A DNA stretch of 64,000 nucleotides from Cyrtodaria siliqua. Taxonomy: Eukaryota > Mollusca > Bivalvia > Adapedonta > Hiatellidae. The notes beneath the pieces are model-generated. The model did not search any database and had not been told where the DNA came from. It saw nothing but the letters and a program-made list of their open reading frames with translations. The stretch lies in contig JAWPHD010005075.1 of the NCBI GenBank assembly GCA_037043455.1, positions 62,001-126,000 on the forward strand, read 5' to 3'. The position numbers and the translations under genes were made by a program. Numbering within the stretch: position 1 is the stretch's first letter; each line of letters opens with the position of its first letter. Shown one piece after another: positions 1 to 11,510 of the stretch.

Positions 1-15
1 GAGTTATATATTTGG
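1..15 (-). promoter_or_regulatory. Promoter-like TATA block of a left neighbour gene
   Basis: The first 15 bases match the sequence at 44555-44570, which lies about 160 bases upstream of the gene B start codon and reads as a TATATAA-like box on the minus strand. By analogy another Ig gene of the cluster would start just left of the window. This is inference from position in the duplicated block. Confidence 0.35.
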
Positions 16-360
16 AACTGGGGGTATTTTACCTTTCTTTAAATTGAGCGTTACTAAATATAGTATTCGAATGCGCGATATGTCAATAATATTCTCAGTG
101 TCTTGTATCTTTTACATAACTGCATAATAACGAGCATGAACACATCTTAAAGTAGCAATCCCGCCAAATAACGACAAAATTACACTATAAAACCGTTTAT
201 CAAAACTCTGTCCAGGTGTTCAGGTCATATAAGTATCTATATGTCTTCATGCTTCATGTATTTGTCGAAGCGCACGCCAATATGTTATAAGATGTTTCTT
301 CATGTATATGGTCATTGCCAAGTTTCCAGATCCTTTTTCTTAACTTTATTATGTGTAATG

Positions 361-685
361 TGTTTGTTGCTCACAAAGGATCACCTTTATCAGTATTTAT
401 TAACATTCACACTAGCGTTCGTTTAGTGCAGTGTGGCGGCTATAAAAAGTCTCCCCGTGCTACAAATCAGTAGTGTTATTTTTACTGGTCCTTTGGGACC
501 AACGAGCCCAATATAGGTGACTTTGAAGTAAAATACCGCTTAAGCCGGTGCTAGGGGGCGTGAGAGGTGTTGCTTCTTTCATTACTTCTCATGAACAGAC
601 TCAATAAAACCGAGTCTGCTGTTTTATTCTCTTAATTGTGTTTGTTGCTCACAAAGGATCACCTTTATCAGTATTTATTTACACA
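361..685 (+). repeat. Dispersed ~275-bp repeat with AATAAA, partly dimeric
   Basis: TGTTTGTTGCTCACAAAGG followed by about 25 more shared bases occurs at both ends of a unit of roughly 275 bases. The unit contains the blocks TGTGGCGGCT and CCGCTTAAGCCGG and a poly(A)-signal-like AATAAAACCGAGTC. The same unit is at 47995-48325 and inverted at 61900-62215. Internal AATAAA and repeated ends resemble LTR or terminal-repeat material of a retroelement, but no coding part is attached. Confidence 0.6.
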
Positions 686-992
686 CTTAGTTTCATTACT
701 CGCAGTTACAGCAGACTTGGAAGCATTATATTCGTAGCACCAGCGGACAGAGTAATCGTAGCAAATGTTTATTAATCTGCTCATTCCAAGTTGTGTCAAA
801 GAAACGATTGTTATGTCATCGGCTGCCACGTTACAAGGAACAGATATTCCGCGAATATTCAAACCAAAGCTTGAATCTTCCATCTCTTTGATGAGCCCAT
901 CACTGTTTTTACATGAAAGAAACACACATACAATGTGCTTCCTTCCTCCTTAGCAATATCTACGCATTGACTGATATTAAAGATTGCAAATA
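667..992 (-). pseudogene. LINE-type reverse transcriptase fragment with internal deletion
   Basis: On the minus strand one frame gives the block VDIAKEEGSTLYVCF, typical of the start of a retrotransposon RT palm. A second frame gives FGLNIRGISVPCNVAADDI and NICYDYSVRWCYEYNASKS, matching the region around RT catalytic motif C (here AADD). The stretch between these blocks in intact LINEs is absent, so this is an internally deleted, frameshifted fragment ending in a stop after CVNKY. The duplicate at 48307-48632 carries the same deletion, so the fragment predates the duplication. Confidence 0.72.
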
Positions 993-1797
993 ACATATCT
1001 TATTGTGAAATTATTTGAGTTCAGAATATATAATTTTCGGTTTGAACATTTTGTAAATAGAATACTAGAGAATATAGGGGAGTTAGATATGTACATCAGA
1101 CAGTATGATTGTATGTAAGTACGTTGGAAGGTGTTAGCGTTTAGCTTTGTTTGCTTGTTGGTGTGTTTTGCTATTATTGTTTTTCAAATAATTAATACCT
1201 ATCCTTTTTAGTTTGTTTTTTTGTTTGTCTATGTTTTCAGGTATCTACATATATGTTATGATGTCATAGTTTTTTTGTGTGCATGTTTTATATTTCTTAA
1301 TTATTATTATTATTATTATTTGTGAGTTTGAACATTTTGAAATATAATGTATGAGCAGGCCCGTGAACAGAAGCTGAATGGGAGGTGGCTGCGTATAAAA
1401 GGGTGTGTGAGACAGGCTGCTGGCTGCTGATACCTTATTCTCTTATTCATTATGTTTAACCAATTTCCCATTAAGTATTGTAAATGTGTAGAGGGCCACA
1501 TGGAAGATTAGTTTTGTAACTAAATGTGTATTATCTTCGGTAAATAAAGTCTGTTATTATTATTATTATTATTATTAATATTCAAGGAGTAAAACTGAGG
1601 CCATCAGGTTACCTATTCCACTCTGAAAACCTTCATGCAATGGGTTCACTTGCATATGCGATATGGTCTCCACATGGCGTAGTAATAATCTTTCGTACAT
1701 TTTCAATATGATTTAAGATAATATAACTGCAGAGAGTTCATCAAAGAAAAATCCCCATTGTTCGCTTATTGAGTTTGCATTTCGATGTATCGATATA
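993..1797. mobile_element. Copy-1-specific insertion with LTR-like part
   Basis: This stretch is missing from the otherwise matching copy 2, where about 55 unrelated bases stand between the same flanks. From 1321 it contains a TATA-like GCGTATAAAAGGG, then about 160 bases later GGTAAATAAAGTC, then an (ATT)n tract. TATA box plus poly(A) signal in some 250 bases looks like a solo LTR or the 3' end of a retroelement, but clear target duplications were not seen. The rest, 993-1320, shows no recognisable feature. Confidence 0.4.
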
Positions 1798-1827
1798 TCT
1801 TATTGTTGAACTTTATTTTCATTGCCG

Positions 1828-1983
1828 CTAATACCCTGCCTCCATTTCAGCGGCGTTATCAATGTCTTCATTCAGCGAATGATGATATGGTTCCGAAGAA
1901 ATCCGCAAATGTTTAAGAAATGACCTTTTGGCGTGTGCCGAGTATACGAAATATGTGTATCATCCTTTGGTCTGCCATTCTGA
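1828..1983 (-). other. Possible frameshifted 3'-terminal exon of gene C
   Basis: After a minus-strand acceptor-like GTGGATTCAG one frame reads NGRPKDDTHISYTRHTPK. A second frame then reads EPYHHSLNEDIDNAAEMEAGY, stops at 1828-1830, and is followed 10 bases later by AATAAA. The two frames are not joined, so either there is a frameshift or one reading is chance. Copy 2 (48718-48890) has the same arrangement. The location, downstream of the Ig exons and just before a poly(A) signal, suits a cytoplasmic tail exon, but this is weakly supported. Confidence 0.3.
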
Positions 1984-2184
1984 ATCCACAATTATTATAG
2001 GCAAAAATACTAAGACACGACTATTGTTTTAACCTCTGATCTAGCCTCTGATCCTACGTTTTTCATGGGAGGAATGTTAAAAGAAACATGATGCAAACAA
2101 ACACTTGTTACTATCATAATAATATAATTCGGCTGACATCTGTGTCTTTTGCTATATATAATTTAATTTTGAACTAACCATAAA

Positions 2185-2290
2185 ACAACCATTACGGATT
2201 CGAACCCATGTCCTTAGGATACCACAACCTTCAACTCCGCCTCGCTAAAAAGCGGAATACCACAGGGCCACCTAATCAATCTACACACAT
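2185..2290 (-). repeat. tRNA-like SINE head
   Basis: The minus strand contains GGGTTCGAATCC, a perfect Pol III B-box, preceded by a segment with a pairing GCGAGGC/GCCTCGC-type arm and GGCCCTGTGGTA. No 7-bp acceptor stem closes around it, so it is a tRNA-derived repeat head and not a tRNA gene. A near-identical copy lies at 48995-49100. Confidence 0.5.
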
Positions 2291-2480
2291 TAGTGTTTCG
2301 GTAGACCCGTGATCTGTTGAACGTTAACCTGTGTGGTGTAATGTGTGTCTCATGTAATAATATGCAAAGTTTGCAGACGCCTACAAAGCTTAACGTAAAA
2401 GTTTACCAGAGCTAAAACGTATAACCATTAACGACAGACGACCACAGCAATAGTATAGATTTTACACAAACAATACTTAC

Positions 2481-2663
2481 CAACATGTTTAATGGCAAGA
2501 GATGTGTTGTCTCCCACGTATTTCGTATTATATTCCACAAATGTATCATTTACTTTCCGTTCTACCTGCAGCTCATTTTCAGGTTGAAGAGATAGTTCAG
2601 GTCTCGATGTATAGTCTATTGTGGCATCAACTCCCACTGTGACTGTCATGGAACTTGTGTCGG
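2481..2663 (-). CDS. Gene C exon: first half of Ig2, diverged
   Basis: A 183-base minus-strand exon, phase 1 in and out, with acceptor TTTCAG and donor GTAAGT. It starts ADTSSMTVTVGVDATIDYTS and ends LAIKHVG. It aligns over its full length with the gene B exon at 29043-29225, but the B-strand cysteine is tyrosine (TIDYTS against TIECIS) and the C-strand tryptophan is arginine (VERK against IEWK). Both are core Ig residues, and no second-half exon was found downstream. The domain is therefore probably not a normal Ig fold; relaxed constraint or pseudogenisation is likely. Confidence 0.72.
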
Positions 2664-2867
2664 CTGAAATGGATATTAGACACAACTAAGTGCTACTAAC
2701 TAACTAACTATCTTTCTTTCTTTTCCTGTTAAGTTCTACATTTTCTCTATCTCATACTTTAAACCATGATGTCTTCTTTTTAGAAACCTTATATATTAGT
2801 TATAGTTTGCAGCACTAGTAATGTATATATTATGTTTATCTATTGTGAGCAGGTTCGCACGCACGCA

Positions 2868-2871
2868 CGCA

Positions 2872-2910
<39 letters not shown>
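2868..2910. repeat. CG/CA microsatellite
   Basis: Short CGCA repeats run into a (CA)n tract. The duplicate at 49679-49745 has expanded into GCGCGC followed by (CA)n. Confidence 0.9.
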
Positions 2911-2913
<3 letters not shown>

Positions 2914-3369
2914 AAGACTCAAGCTAGAAAGAGATCTTCAGATTTAAACAGACATAATATAACCAGGGGCGTAGCTGACCTGAAATGCATACATTTTCCC
3001 GACACACTAAGGGCGTCCGGGCATATGCCCCCACGGCTTTTTTTAAACTTAGATATGCAATGATGCGTTTTAGTGTACATTTGACAGAGCACTGGTGTGG
3101 TATTTGAAGAAATATTTGTTTGACAAATCTGAGAATTAACCTTTGACAAATCTGAATTACCTACACTGTATAATAAAATAAGAAACAAATGTTGACCCAT
3201 AACCCCTCACTACTTCTGGCTTCAGCTTTTATTGCATTTTTGGACTTTCTTTTTTTCTTTTTTTAATTGATGACGATGTGTAGGCCTAATAGTAGCTATT
3301 CTTAAAAAAATGCATAACCAACCTTGTATGAAGCTGGAAAAAGGTATACACCTACTATGGCACACTTAC

Positions 3370-3684
3370 GTTTAATTACATAAACATACGAGTAGGCATT
3401 CACAACAGTAGACTCGTTTCCAGACCCTGCCAGTATCGCACACGTGTAATTACCCTGGTCCTTAGCCTGGACACTGGATTTACTGTACGTGTAGACTGAC
3501 CGGTGGTCTTCAGTAGATCCTTCCGGCGAGTTCGGTCCTGTAATGTTGAGCCCATTGTGCTGAATCACAAACCGGATGTCGCTATATAACAGCGAATAAT
3601 CTGCTGGAGAGTAACACTTCAAATTGAAGTCTGATCCTACCTCTGTGACAGGGTCAACGGGTTCTAGGCGGGCAGAGGCTTCAG
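3370..3684 (-). CDS. Gene C exon: Ig1 domain
   Basis: This open 315-base exon is phase 1 in and out, with acceptor TGTCAG and donor GTAAGT. It encodes one V/C2-like Ig domain: RLEPVDPVTEVGSDF leads to the first cysteine in NLKCYSP, and the second lies in KDQGNYTCAIL, the classic D-x-G-x-Y-x-C F-strand motif. It ends VNAYSYVYVIK. N-glycosylation sequons (NIT, NYT, NES) fit an extracellular domain. It is the closest copy of the gene A exon at 50210-50524 and a more distant one of gene B 30146-30457. The coding frame is intact although its signal-peptide exon is broken, so gene C is probably a pseudogene or depends on another start. Confidence 0.85.
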
Positions 3685-4385
3685 CTGACAAAAAGAATAT
3701 TAAAAAAGTATTATAACAAAAGCTTCAGTTTTCTAACTTTACTAATTTATGCGATTTTTGTTCAAGTTTGTCTGGCCTAACATTCGTAACTCAATGGCAA
3801 AGCTTCGTAGGTTGGGAACGTCATTCAATAGCTTGTTAGATGAAAGATTTATATTATATATGAAGGCGATATATTAGATGGTATTCGGATAAGACAAGGA
3901 TTTACCCGTAGTTAGCTTTACATATTACAGGTCGTGACAATGTGTTCATGTTTTGTCCTCCTACTGTATACCAAGTTAAACTTAAGTAGGAGGAATCGAC
4001 GAAGAAAAATGCATACAAAGTTTTCTTATGACTGTAAAGATAAAAGGGACATAACTCATGAAAAAACAAACCGAAAAGGAGCAAGCAATGAGAAAACTGC
4101 CATTAGCAACAAGCAGTGAGCAATACGAATGTCACTGCCGGTATTCCAACATTTTCATGAGATTCACATTGGTATGTAACCAACACCTCATAGCTGGACA
4201 TCTATCTTTATGATAACGGTTACTGTCCACATCATGCTATAGTAGGCGTAACTTACAGAACGGTGTCTTTATTTACACTAAGGTTACAACCATGGCTTAT
4301 AACATATGTAACAACATTAGCAATATAGGACATACAACAACGTGCACAGAGGGTTTTATATATAAAATATGATACTTTATCTTAA

Positions 4386-5300
4386 ACAAGAGACCCAAGA
4401 GGGCCTGTGGACGCTCTACTGGCTCAAATGGCTCAAATGGCTCTTATATCAAAGATTGTCCGGCATAAAATTCCTATCAGCACTTGTTTTAAACAATTGA
4501 GATACCTTACTCATAACAAAAGTTATTGATCGGAAACAATGTTTTCTATTTTAAGTAACAGCAACCTTGATCTTGATCTTAGCGAAACCAAATGCAATCC
4601 CAACCTTCACCTCACTCCTAACAATTTGAGCGGAAACCATTTTTCTATTTTTTGTTACATCAACATTGACCTTGACCCCAGTAGCCTCAAATGCAGTCCC
4701 AACCCTCCATTCCATATGGGCTACCTGCCCAGCAAGTTTCGTTACAATACCTCACTCCTAACACAAGTTATTGTGCGGAAACCATCTTTCTATTTTTAGT
4801 AACAGCGATCTTGAGCTTGATTCCAGAGGCCCTAAATGCAATACCAAACGTCCTTTTCATATAAGCTACCTACCCAGCAAGTTTCGTCACAATACATCAC
4901 TCTTAACAAAAGTTACTGAGCGGAAACCCTTTTTCTATTTTTAGTAAAAACGACCTTGATCTTGACCTCGGTGGCCTTAATGCAATCCCAACCCATACTC
5001 CTGCATAGTTTCATTGCGATATCTCACTCTTTAGCAAAAGTATGTGACGGAAACCATTTTCTATTTTTAGTAACAGCGGACCTTGACCTTAATCCCAAGT
5101 GACACGTAATGCAATCCCCAACCTTTATTTTCACATACGCTACCCATCAGAAGTTTACGCCACAGTACCCCATTCCCACATAAAAGTTTTTGAGTCGGAA
5201 ACCATTTTTTATGTTTAGTAACAGCTTCATTGACCTTGACCCCAGTGTCCCAAATGCAATCTCACCTCCTTTTCCTTATTATGCTACGGCTAGTCGAGCT
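4386..5300 (+). repeat. Tandem-repeat element with ACAAGAGACCC-type end
   Basis: Starts with a hairpin-forming end (CCCAAGAGGG) and continues as about six degenerate copies of a 130-150 base unit with the blocks GAGCGGAAACCATTTTTCTA and CCTTGACC. Elements with this end and internal tandem repeats recur at 7060-8682, 24402-26272 and 51262-52060. The terminal hairpin recalls non-autonomous Helitron/Helentron relatives, but the ends do not prove that class. No coding capacity. Confidence 0.7.
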
Positions 5301-5580
5301 AAAAATGAATATAAAAAAATGTATGAATGCATAGTTTTCTTTCTTCAAGTTTTCGGCACAATAATTTATGACCTATTTGTGTCGTCGTGCCGTAAAACAC
5401 CATTCATTCATGTCTTCCCTTCTCTATTTTACTTTCTTTGTTTCTTTAGTTTGTTTTATTATTTTTATTTATTTCATTTCTTCTTCTTCTTCTTCTTTCC
5501 TTCTTCTTCTTATTTTCTTTCTTTCTCTTTTTTTTTTTTCTTTTTCTTTTCTTTTTTATTTCTTTCTTTCTTTCTTTAAA
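5301..5580. repeat. SINE-like 3' end plus pyrimidine microsatellite
   Basis: GTGCCGTAAAACACCATTCA resembles the 3' ends of the SINEs in this window. It is followed by an impure (TTC/TTTC)n tract to 5580. The duplicate is at 52070-52320. Confidence 0.6.
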
Positions 5581-5898
5581 ATTAGTAAGAAGTTGGTATA
5601 TTTAATGTTGTCGATACAATGTTATGTTGAAACTTACAACATATCCACTGATTGTTCCCTTGTATAGCTAAATACAAAAGAGTAGCATACTGAAGATATC
5701 GAGGATACACATAGTTAAAGTAAACAAGTACAATTCAGTGTAATAAATATCCCTACCTGTGGGGGCAATTCATATATAACAAAGTCACTATAATTCGCCA
5801 GGAAAATGTGTTCAGTTGAATTGCGTAGAAAAATAACGAACGAACGAAAAGCGTAGAATGATTTAGTCTGAAATTAGACGTTTAAGTAATATACCAAC

Positions 5899-5966
5899 CT
5901 GTATTAACTTGACCATAGCAAGTACAGGACTGATACATATCCCAAATATTATGTCCTATTCTCCAG
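5899..5966 (-). pseudogene. Gene C signal-peptide exon, broken
   Basis: This aligns with the intact signal exon of gene A (52626-52695) and ends at the same donor ACAG/GTTGG. The start codon is changed (ATG to CTG), a TGG codon is AGG, and base losses shift the frame so that TAA appears at the sixth codon. It is two bases shorter than the gene A exon. Without another initiation site gene C could not make a secreted product, so it is read as a pseudogene. Confidence 0.82.
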
Positions 5967-6183
5967 TTTCAATAAGGTATAGATTAAGGTTAAACATGTT
6001 GTGTACTGTATTAATTAAAACTACAATTAAATGGTAACTTTTAAATGTTAAACAGCAAAAGATCCAAGCAAAATTCCAGGCAACCCAGCAAAAAGCAAAA
6101 AACCAGCAACGCAGCAAAAACCCAGCGACAAACCGGAGGAAATTTTGCAACGTCACGACATAAATCCAGTAGGAATCCCGGAC

Positions 6184-6193
6184 TGTATATTTT
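6184..6193 (-). promoter_or_regulatory. TATA-like block, gene C
   Basis: AAATATACA on the minus strand followed by CCGGGATTCC. The same arrangement stands upstream of the signal exons of genes A (52908-52917) and B (44559-44568), about 155-220 bases from the start codon. Confidence 0.4.
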
Positions 6194-6732
6194 TGACTAT
6201 GTGTAATTGCCCTAAATATAGTATTATCATGCACGATATGGTTTACAATATTGAACCAACAAAGGAATACAATAGATCAAATGAACGATAGACGCAGGGT
6301 CGACAATAGCATAAGTGATGCATAGCCATGCGTTACAGAGTTATTGCCCTTAATTATGTCGAAATGTTTGTTTCCATGATAATATTATTAAACTGGATTT
6401 TCATCAAATTTGATTTGAACGTTATTTTTTATACTGAGATTACGGAAGAGTTCAACAATGAGGAATATCGGTCGTGCATTAGTTATTATCCTTGATTGTG
6501 TCAAACTAAGGGACTTTCAGAATATTTACTCCATAGCTTTTGTCCGGTTAAATATCCCTACATCTGTCGTTATTGTTCTACTAGAGCAATATTCATGAAA
6601 GTTGTATGCTTATTTGTATTGGGTTTGATGATACACCTGTATATTTTAGAGTCATTAGGTGAAAGGTCAAGGTCAGAGTGAACTAAACTTGACCTTCGAA
6701 AGAAGGTTGAATTTGCATCCAAGTTATCTTAA

Positions 6733-7001
6733 AGGGACACACGACAATCTTGATTTTTGTAAAAAACGCGGCGTCTCGTTAGGTTTTCTGCTTAAATTGC
6801 ATTTGTTCAATCAATAATCTTAATTGTAAGAATAATATAAAGCAAATTGTTTTCAGATTACTAACTGTTGATTAAATTGCACCAAAGTTATATACAAACC
6901 TATGGTAGAATAACGAAGAAAAGTTAAAAACCAAAAGTTGTATTTAAATATACATGTATGCAAGCAGATAAAACTTCGGGTTTGTCTAGAGTTATTTCCC
7001 T
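6733..7001. mobile_element. TTAA MITE, family 1
   Basis: Flanked by TTAA on both sides. The left end AGGGACACACGACAATCTTG matches the terminal inverted repeat of the complete copy at 54495-54806; the right end is eroded to TTTCCCT. TTAA target and GGG/CCC ends point to a piggyBac-like non-autonomous element. Confidence 0.7.
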
Positions 7002-7059
7002 TTAAGGAAGTATGTAATTTATAAATCAAGAGCTTATAGCACCTCTATCAGGTTACATT

Positions 7060-8682
7060 TCATCATGACCGTATAGGATGGCCTGTCGTCCGTCGTCTGT
7101 CCGTCCGTTAACTTTTACCTCGTTAAGACGATAGGGCCTTCTTTTTTCATCCGATCTTTACCAAACTTTAACAGATTGTTAATATTAATGAAAGCTCGGA
7201 CAAGTTCGAAAACCGGCCAGATCGGACCAGTAACAGCGGAGTTATGGCCCTTGATTTAGTTAAAAATGCTATATTTTGCCTCGTTAAGACGATAGGGCCT
7301 TCATTTTTCATCCTATCTTTACCAAACTTTACCACATTGTTAATATCAATGAAAGCTCGGACATTTCGAAAACAAGCCATATCGGACAAGTAACAGCGGA
7401 GTTATGATGGCCCTTGATTTAGTTAAAAATGCTATATTTGCCTCGTTAAGACGATAGGGGCTTCATTGTTCATCCAATCTTTACCAAACTTTATCAGATT
7501 GTTAATGTCGTTGACAGCTCGAAAAAAGTCGAAAACCAGCCATATCGAACCAGTAACAGCGGAGTTATGGCCTTTGATTTAGTTAAAAATGCTATATTTT
7601 GCCTCGTTAAGACGATAGGCGCTTCATTGTTCATCCGATCTTTACCACACTTTATCAGATTGTTAATATCAATGAAAGCTCGGACAAGTTTAAAAACCAT
7701 TTATATCGGAACAGTAACAGCGGAGTTATGGCCCTTGATTTTGTTTAAAATTCTATATTTTGCCTCGTTAAGACGATAGGGCCTTCATTTTTCATCCTAT
7801 CTTTACCAATCTTTACCACATTGTTAATATTAATGAAAGCTCGGATAAGTTCAAAAACCAGCCATATCAGAATGGTAACAGCGGAGTTATTGCCCTTGAT
7901 TTAGTTAAAAATGCTATATTTGCCTCGTTAAGACGATAGGGGCTTCATTGTTCATCCGATCTTTACCAAACTTTATCAGATTGTTAATGTCGTTGAAAGC
8001 TCGAATAAGTTTGAAAAACAGCCATATCGGACAAGTAACAACAGAGTTATGGCCCTTGATTTAGTTTAAAATGCTATATTTTGCCTCGTTAAGATGATAG
8101 GGCCTTCATTTTTCATCTGATCTTTACCAAACTTTAACAGATTGTTAATGCCTCGTTAAGACAAAAGGGGCTTCATTGTTCATCCGATCTTTACCAAACT
8201 TTATCAGATTGTTAATATCAATGAAAGCTCGGACAAGTTCGAAAACCATTCATATCGGACCAATAACAGCGGAGTTATTGCCCTTCATTTAGCTTAAAAT
8301 GCTATATTTTGCCTCGTTAAGACGATAGGGCCTTCATTTTTCATGCGATCTTTACCAACCTTTATCAGATTGTTAATGTCAATGCAAGCTCGATCAAGTT
8401 CGAAAACCAGCTAGATCGGACCAGTAACAGCGGAGTTATGGCCCTTGATTTTGTTAAAAATGCTATAATTTGCCTCGTCATACGATAGGGCCTTCATTTT
8501 GCGTCTAATATTTGCAAAACTTTATCAGATTCTTTAGTTATGGCCCTTGATTTTGTTAAAAAGCTGTTTTTTGCCCGAAACTTTCAAGACAACATAAATG
8601 GCAGTAACTCGCTTCATTGATGTTATAAGAGCCATGTTAGCCAGTAGAGCGTCAACAGGCCCTCTTGGGCCTCTTGTTCTAA
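7060..8682. repeat. 161-bp tandem array in a repeat element
   Basis: About nine to ten copies of a unit with the blocks CCTCGTTAAGACGATAGGG, ATGAAAGCTCGGACAAG and GTAACAGCGGAGTTATGGCC, spaced about 161 bases. It begins after GTCCGTCCG-type repeats and ends with the hairpin-bearing GCCCTCTTGGGCCTCTTGTT. It is the same repeat class as 24402-25190. The short open frames inside are by-products of the repeat. Confidence 0.88.
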
Positions 8683-9009
8683 AATAAATTTGGGTGAAAA
8701 AATAAAGCACAATTGCCATATGTCCCTTTAAGTTCAACATGCCATTTAGTGTTTTGAATAATTATTTTATTTTTATGCATTATATATACCTCCTGATTTA
8801 CAATTTTTTATTTTATTTTATTTTATTTTATAGTTTTACTTTACGTTTATGATTAACTTTTATATTTTTGAAGGAGAATGAAACTCTTGACTGCATCATG
8901 CAATGCCAGTAACTGATTTATTATAGGACAAATTAACACACTGTTATTAATCGAGAAGTTTTCGAATTGGCCCAGTTATAGCATTTGGCCAATATACACC
9001 CAATATATT

Positions 9010-10140
9010 ACTAATTGGTCCCCCACCGGGCCCGGTGGGGACTCTTGGTTTGCACCCCGTCCGTCTGTCCGTCCGTCCTTCCGAAATGCTTGTCCGGGCC
9101 ATATGTTCAATACTATAAGACTTTGACATAGCAAACTTGGTATGTGGATACATCTTGGGATAGCAGTGTGTTGCGTACCAAAAACAGGTCACTGTGACCT
9201 TGACTTGTGACCTCTGTCGTAGAAAATGCTTGTCCAGACCGTATTTTCAATACTATAACACTTAGAGATACCAAACTTGATATTTGAATACATCTTGGGA
9301 TAAGCCCCGTGTGGTTCCAGGGTGCCCCCGTTTGGTCACGGGGCAAAGAATAGGGCCACTGCAGATCCCTTTGGAGGGGTAGTCAGAGGGGTAGAATCCC
9401 CACAAATTCATGTTCATTTTATCATTTTTTGTTCATGTTCATTAAAGGTCTTCATCATGATCCCTGCATTGTTTCAGGTACTATCTCGCTCGCATCAAAA
9501 GAGCAGTGGCAGAAAAACAATAAACGTGGCGATAGAATTTGCAGCAACTCTGCAGTTCAGGGTGAGAAGGTTCTAGGCCCATTTTCCATATTTTATCTCG
9601 ATGTACATGGAAGATGAGCCTGGCATGTTCATGCCTGTTAGGAGCCATATAACCTTTTCATGTGTTGGTGCGCCTTAAAACCCAATTCAATTCAATTCAA
9701 TTCAATACATCTTGGGATAGCGGTGTGTCGCATACCAAAATAACGTCACCTTGACCTGTGACCTCTGTCGTAGAAAATGTTCCGAAAATGCTTGTCCGGG
9801 CCATATTTTAAATACTATAAGACTTTGAGATACCAAACTTGGTATGTTGATACATCTTGGGATAGTGGTGTGTCGCGTACCAAAATAAGGTCACTGTGAC
9901 CTTGACCTGTGCCCTCTGTCATAGAAAATGCTTGTCCGGACCGTATTTTCAATACTATAACACTTAGAGCTACCAAACTTGGTATTTGAATACATCTTTG
10001 GGTAGCGGTGTGTCGCATACCAAAATAAGGTCATTGTGACCTTGACCTTGATCTTTGACCTCCATCATAGAAAATGTCTGGAAAATGTTTGTCTGGGCCG
10101 ATGGGGGACTATGGATTGCCCGGCAATTCTTGATGCCCTT
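9010..10140. repeat. Tandem-repeat element split by a SINE
   Basis: Opens with CCCCCACCGGGCCCGGTGGGG (palindromic) and (GTCC)n, then degenerate units containing AATACATCTTGGGATA and AAGGTCACTGTGACC, ending near GGGCCGATGGGGGAC. A SINE (9303-9703) is inserted in one unit. Confidence 0.75.
9303..9703 (+). mobile_element. SINE with (ATTCA)n tail and 16-bp target duplication
   Basis: Flanked by direct repeats AATACATCTTGGGATA at 9287-9302 and 9704-9719, the signature of LINE-driven insertion. The body carries ATTTGCAGCAACTCTGCAG, TCTAGGCCCATT and GGAGCCATATAACC, and ends TTAAAACCCAATTCAATTCA. Related copies are at 11511-11764, 16593-16968 and 17851-18172 (minus). Confidence 0.86.
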
Positions 10141-10639
10141 GTTATATTATTAACTAATTAATTAACAGAAGTACTCATTAATCGTGGGTTTTCATAGCAT
10201 TTGGCAAATATAAATTTAATATATTACTAATTTTACATTTATTATTAATTAAAAAAAATAGTCCTTTATCGCTAGTTTTCATATTGGCCCAGTTATATAA
10301 CACGTTGCCAATATTGACCAAGTATAGTATTTACACAATAAATTTAATAAAGGATTTTTATATTGTCATGGTTATTAGTCTTCGGTAATTAAAGAGGTCT
10401 CTCTAATATAATAAAAACTGAGGGACATACTGCAATCTTGATGTATTCCTCAAAGCACTTTACACAGTATCATTTTGACTTTAAATCTTTGTGTATATAA
10501 TTTAAATAAAATAAAATTTGAAGATTTCTAACTTTTGTAATTATTCTGCCAAATTTTATATATAAATTTGATGCAGTAAAAACAACAGTTAGTAAAATTG
10601 CAAAACATTTTGTCTTTAACTATTCAAATAATGATGTTT

Positions 10640-11000
10640 AAAGGAACTAACCCACCAAATAATGGCAAATTTACATTACAAAACCATTTATCAAAACTCT
10701 ATCCAGGTGTTCAGGTCTTATAATAATGTAAATGTGCTGTTTAAAAATATAGGTTGATTCATTGGTTCTTAAAATACTCATAATTGAGAATATGCGTAAA
10801 ATGAATCATGAGTTGGTAACTCTTAGACGCTCCAGTTTTGGGGTATGGCCTGGCTGGTTAAAGCCGTTTATATTATGTCTGGATTCTCAAAATATGTTAG
10901 TTATATATATACATTTACCTCGTCGTCAGTACATTTAGAAACGCTGTACATTTGTTGTAAAATGTGCCTGTTGATGGCCGGATAGCAACTCGCTATGTTA
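10640..11000 (+). repeat. Dispersed repeat, copy without MITE
   Basis: Matches 54366-55040 through CATCAAAACTCTATCC-like, ATGAGTTGGTAACT and GGCCTGGCTGGTTAAA blocks. It lacks the 312-bp MITE found there and so gives the empty site (GGTTCTTAAAAT). A minus-strand relative lies at 33235-33460, and the block CAAAACTCTGTCCAGGTGTT recurs at 200 and 47838. Confidence 0.75.
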
Positions 11001-11072
11001 TTATTATTTTATGTTAATGAATGTCCCTTTAGAGATGTGATAGGCCTGTAGACTGGTGAGGTCAGATGTTAA

Positions 11073-11388
11073 AGGGACACACGGCAATCTTAATATTTGA
11101 AAAAAGTCATGGCATCTCGTTAGTTTTTCTACATAACTTGCATTGATTTAATCATTATTATTAATTATAAGATAGTATAAAGCGAATTGTTTTTTTGCAT
11201 ATTATTAACTGTTGATTACATTTCACCAATAATATATTCAAACCATTGGTAGAATAACGAAGGAAAGTGAAAACTCAAAATTGTATTTAAATATATCCAA
11301 GCAGGTTTAAAGTCAGAATGATACTGGATTAATAAATTGACACTAATTTTAATGCTTGATCAAGACTTCGAGATGGCCATGTTGCCCT
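11073..11388. mobile_element. TTAA MITE, family 1
   Basis: TTAA at both sides. Left end AGGGACACACGGCAATCTTA and right end GGCCATGTTGCCCT are imperfect inverted repeats of each other and of the 54495-54806 copy. No coding capacity. Confidence 0.78.
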
Positions 11389-11510
11389 TTAATATATGTC
11401 ATAAAATTAAATGTTAAATATACATATTACTATTCAGTACTATATTTGCTTTTAACCTGTAAGAATAAAATGTTACACGTTTTATCCATTTGTTTGATTT
11501 TGCTCATCCC

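Larger units (their letters stand above)
1..6538. repeat. Segmental duplication, copy 1 (gene C block)
   Basis: This block matches 44555-53307 almost base for base in order and orientation: the same repeats, the same Ig exons at the same spacing, and the same CA and TTTC microsatellites. Similarity stops near 6538 (copy 1) and 53307 (copy 2), where the shared ACTCCATAGCTT is followed by unrelated sequence. It begins at or before the window edge. Differences are large indels: about 800 bp present here at 990-1797 but replaced by about 55 bp in copy 2, and a 3.07-kb element present only in copy 2. The pattern fits duplication of a gene unit within a tandem cluster. Confidence 0.93.

Noticed and set aside
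2185..2290. tRNA gene
   Set aside because: A B-box is present but no closed acceptor stem; it is duplicated as part of a repeat, so it is a tRNA-derived SINE head.
5190..5667. Phe/Ser-rich ORFs
   Set aside because: They are translations of TTTC/TTC microsatellite; the same occurs at 52019-52334.
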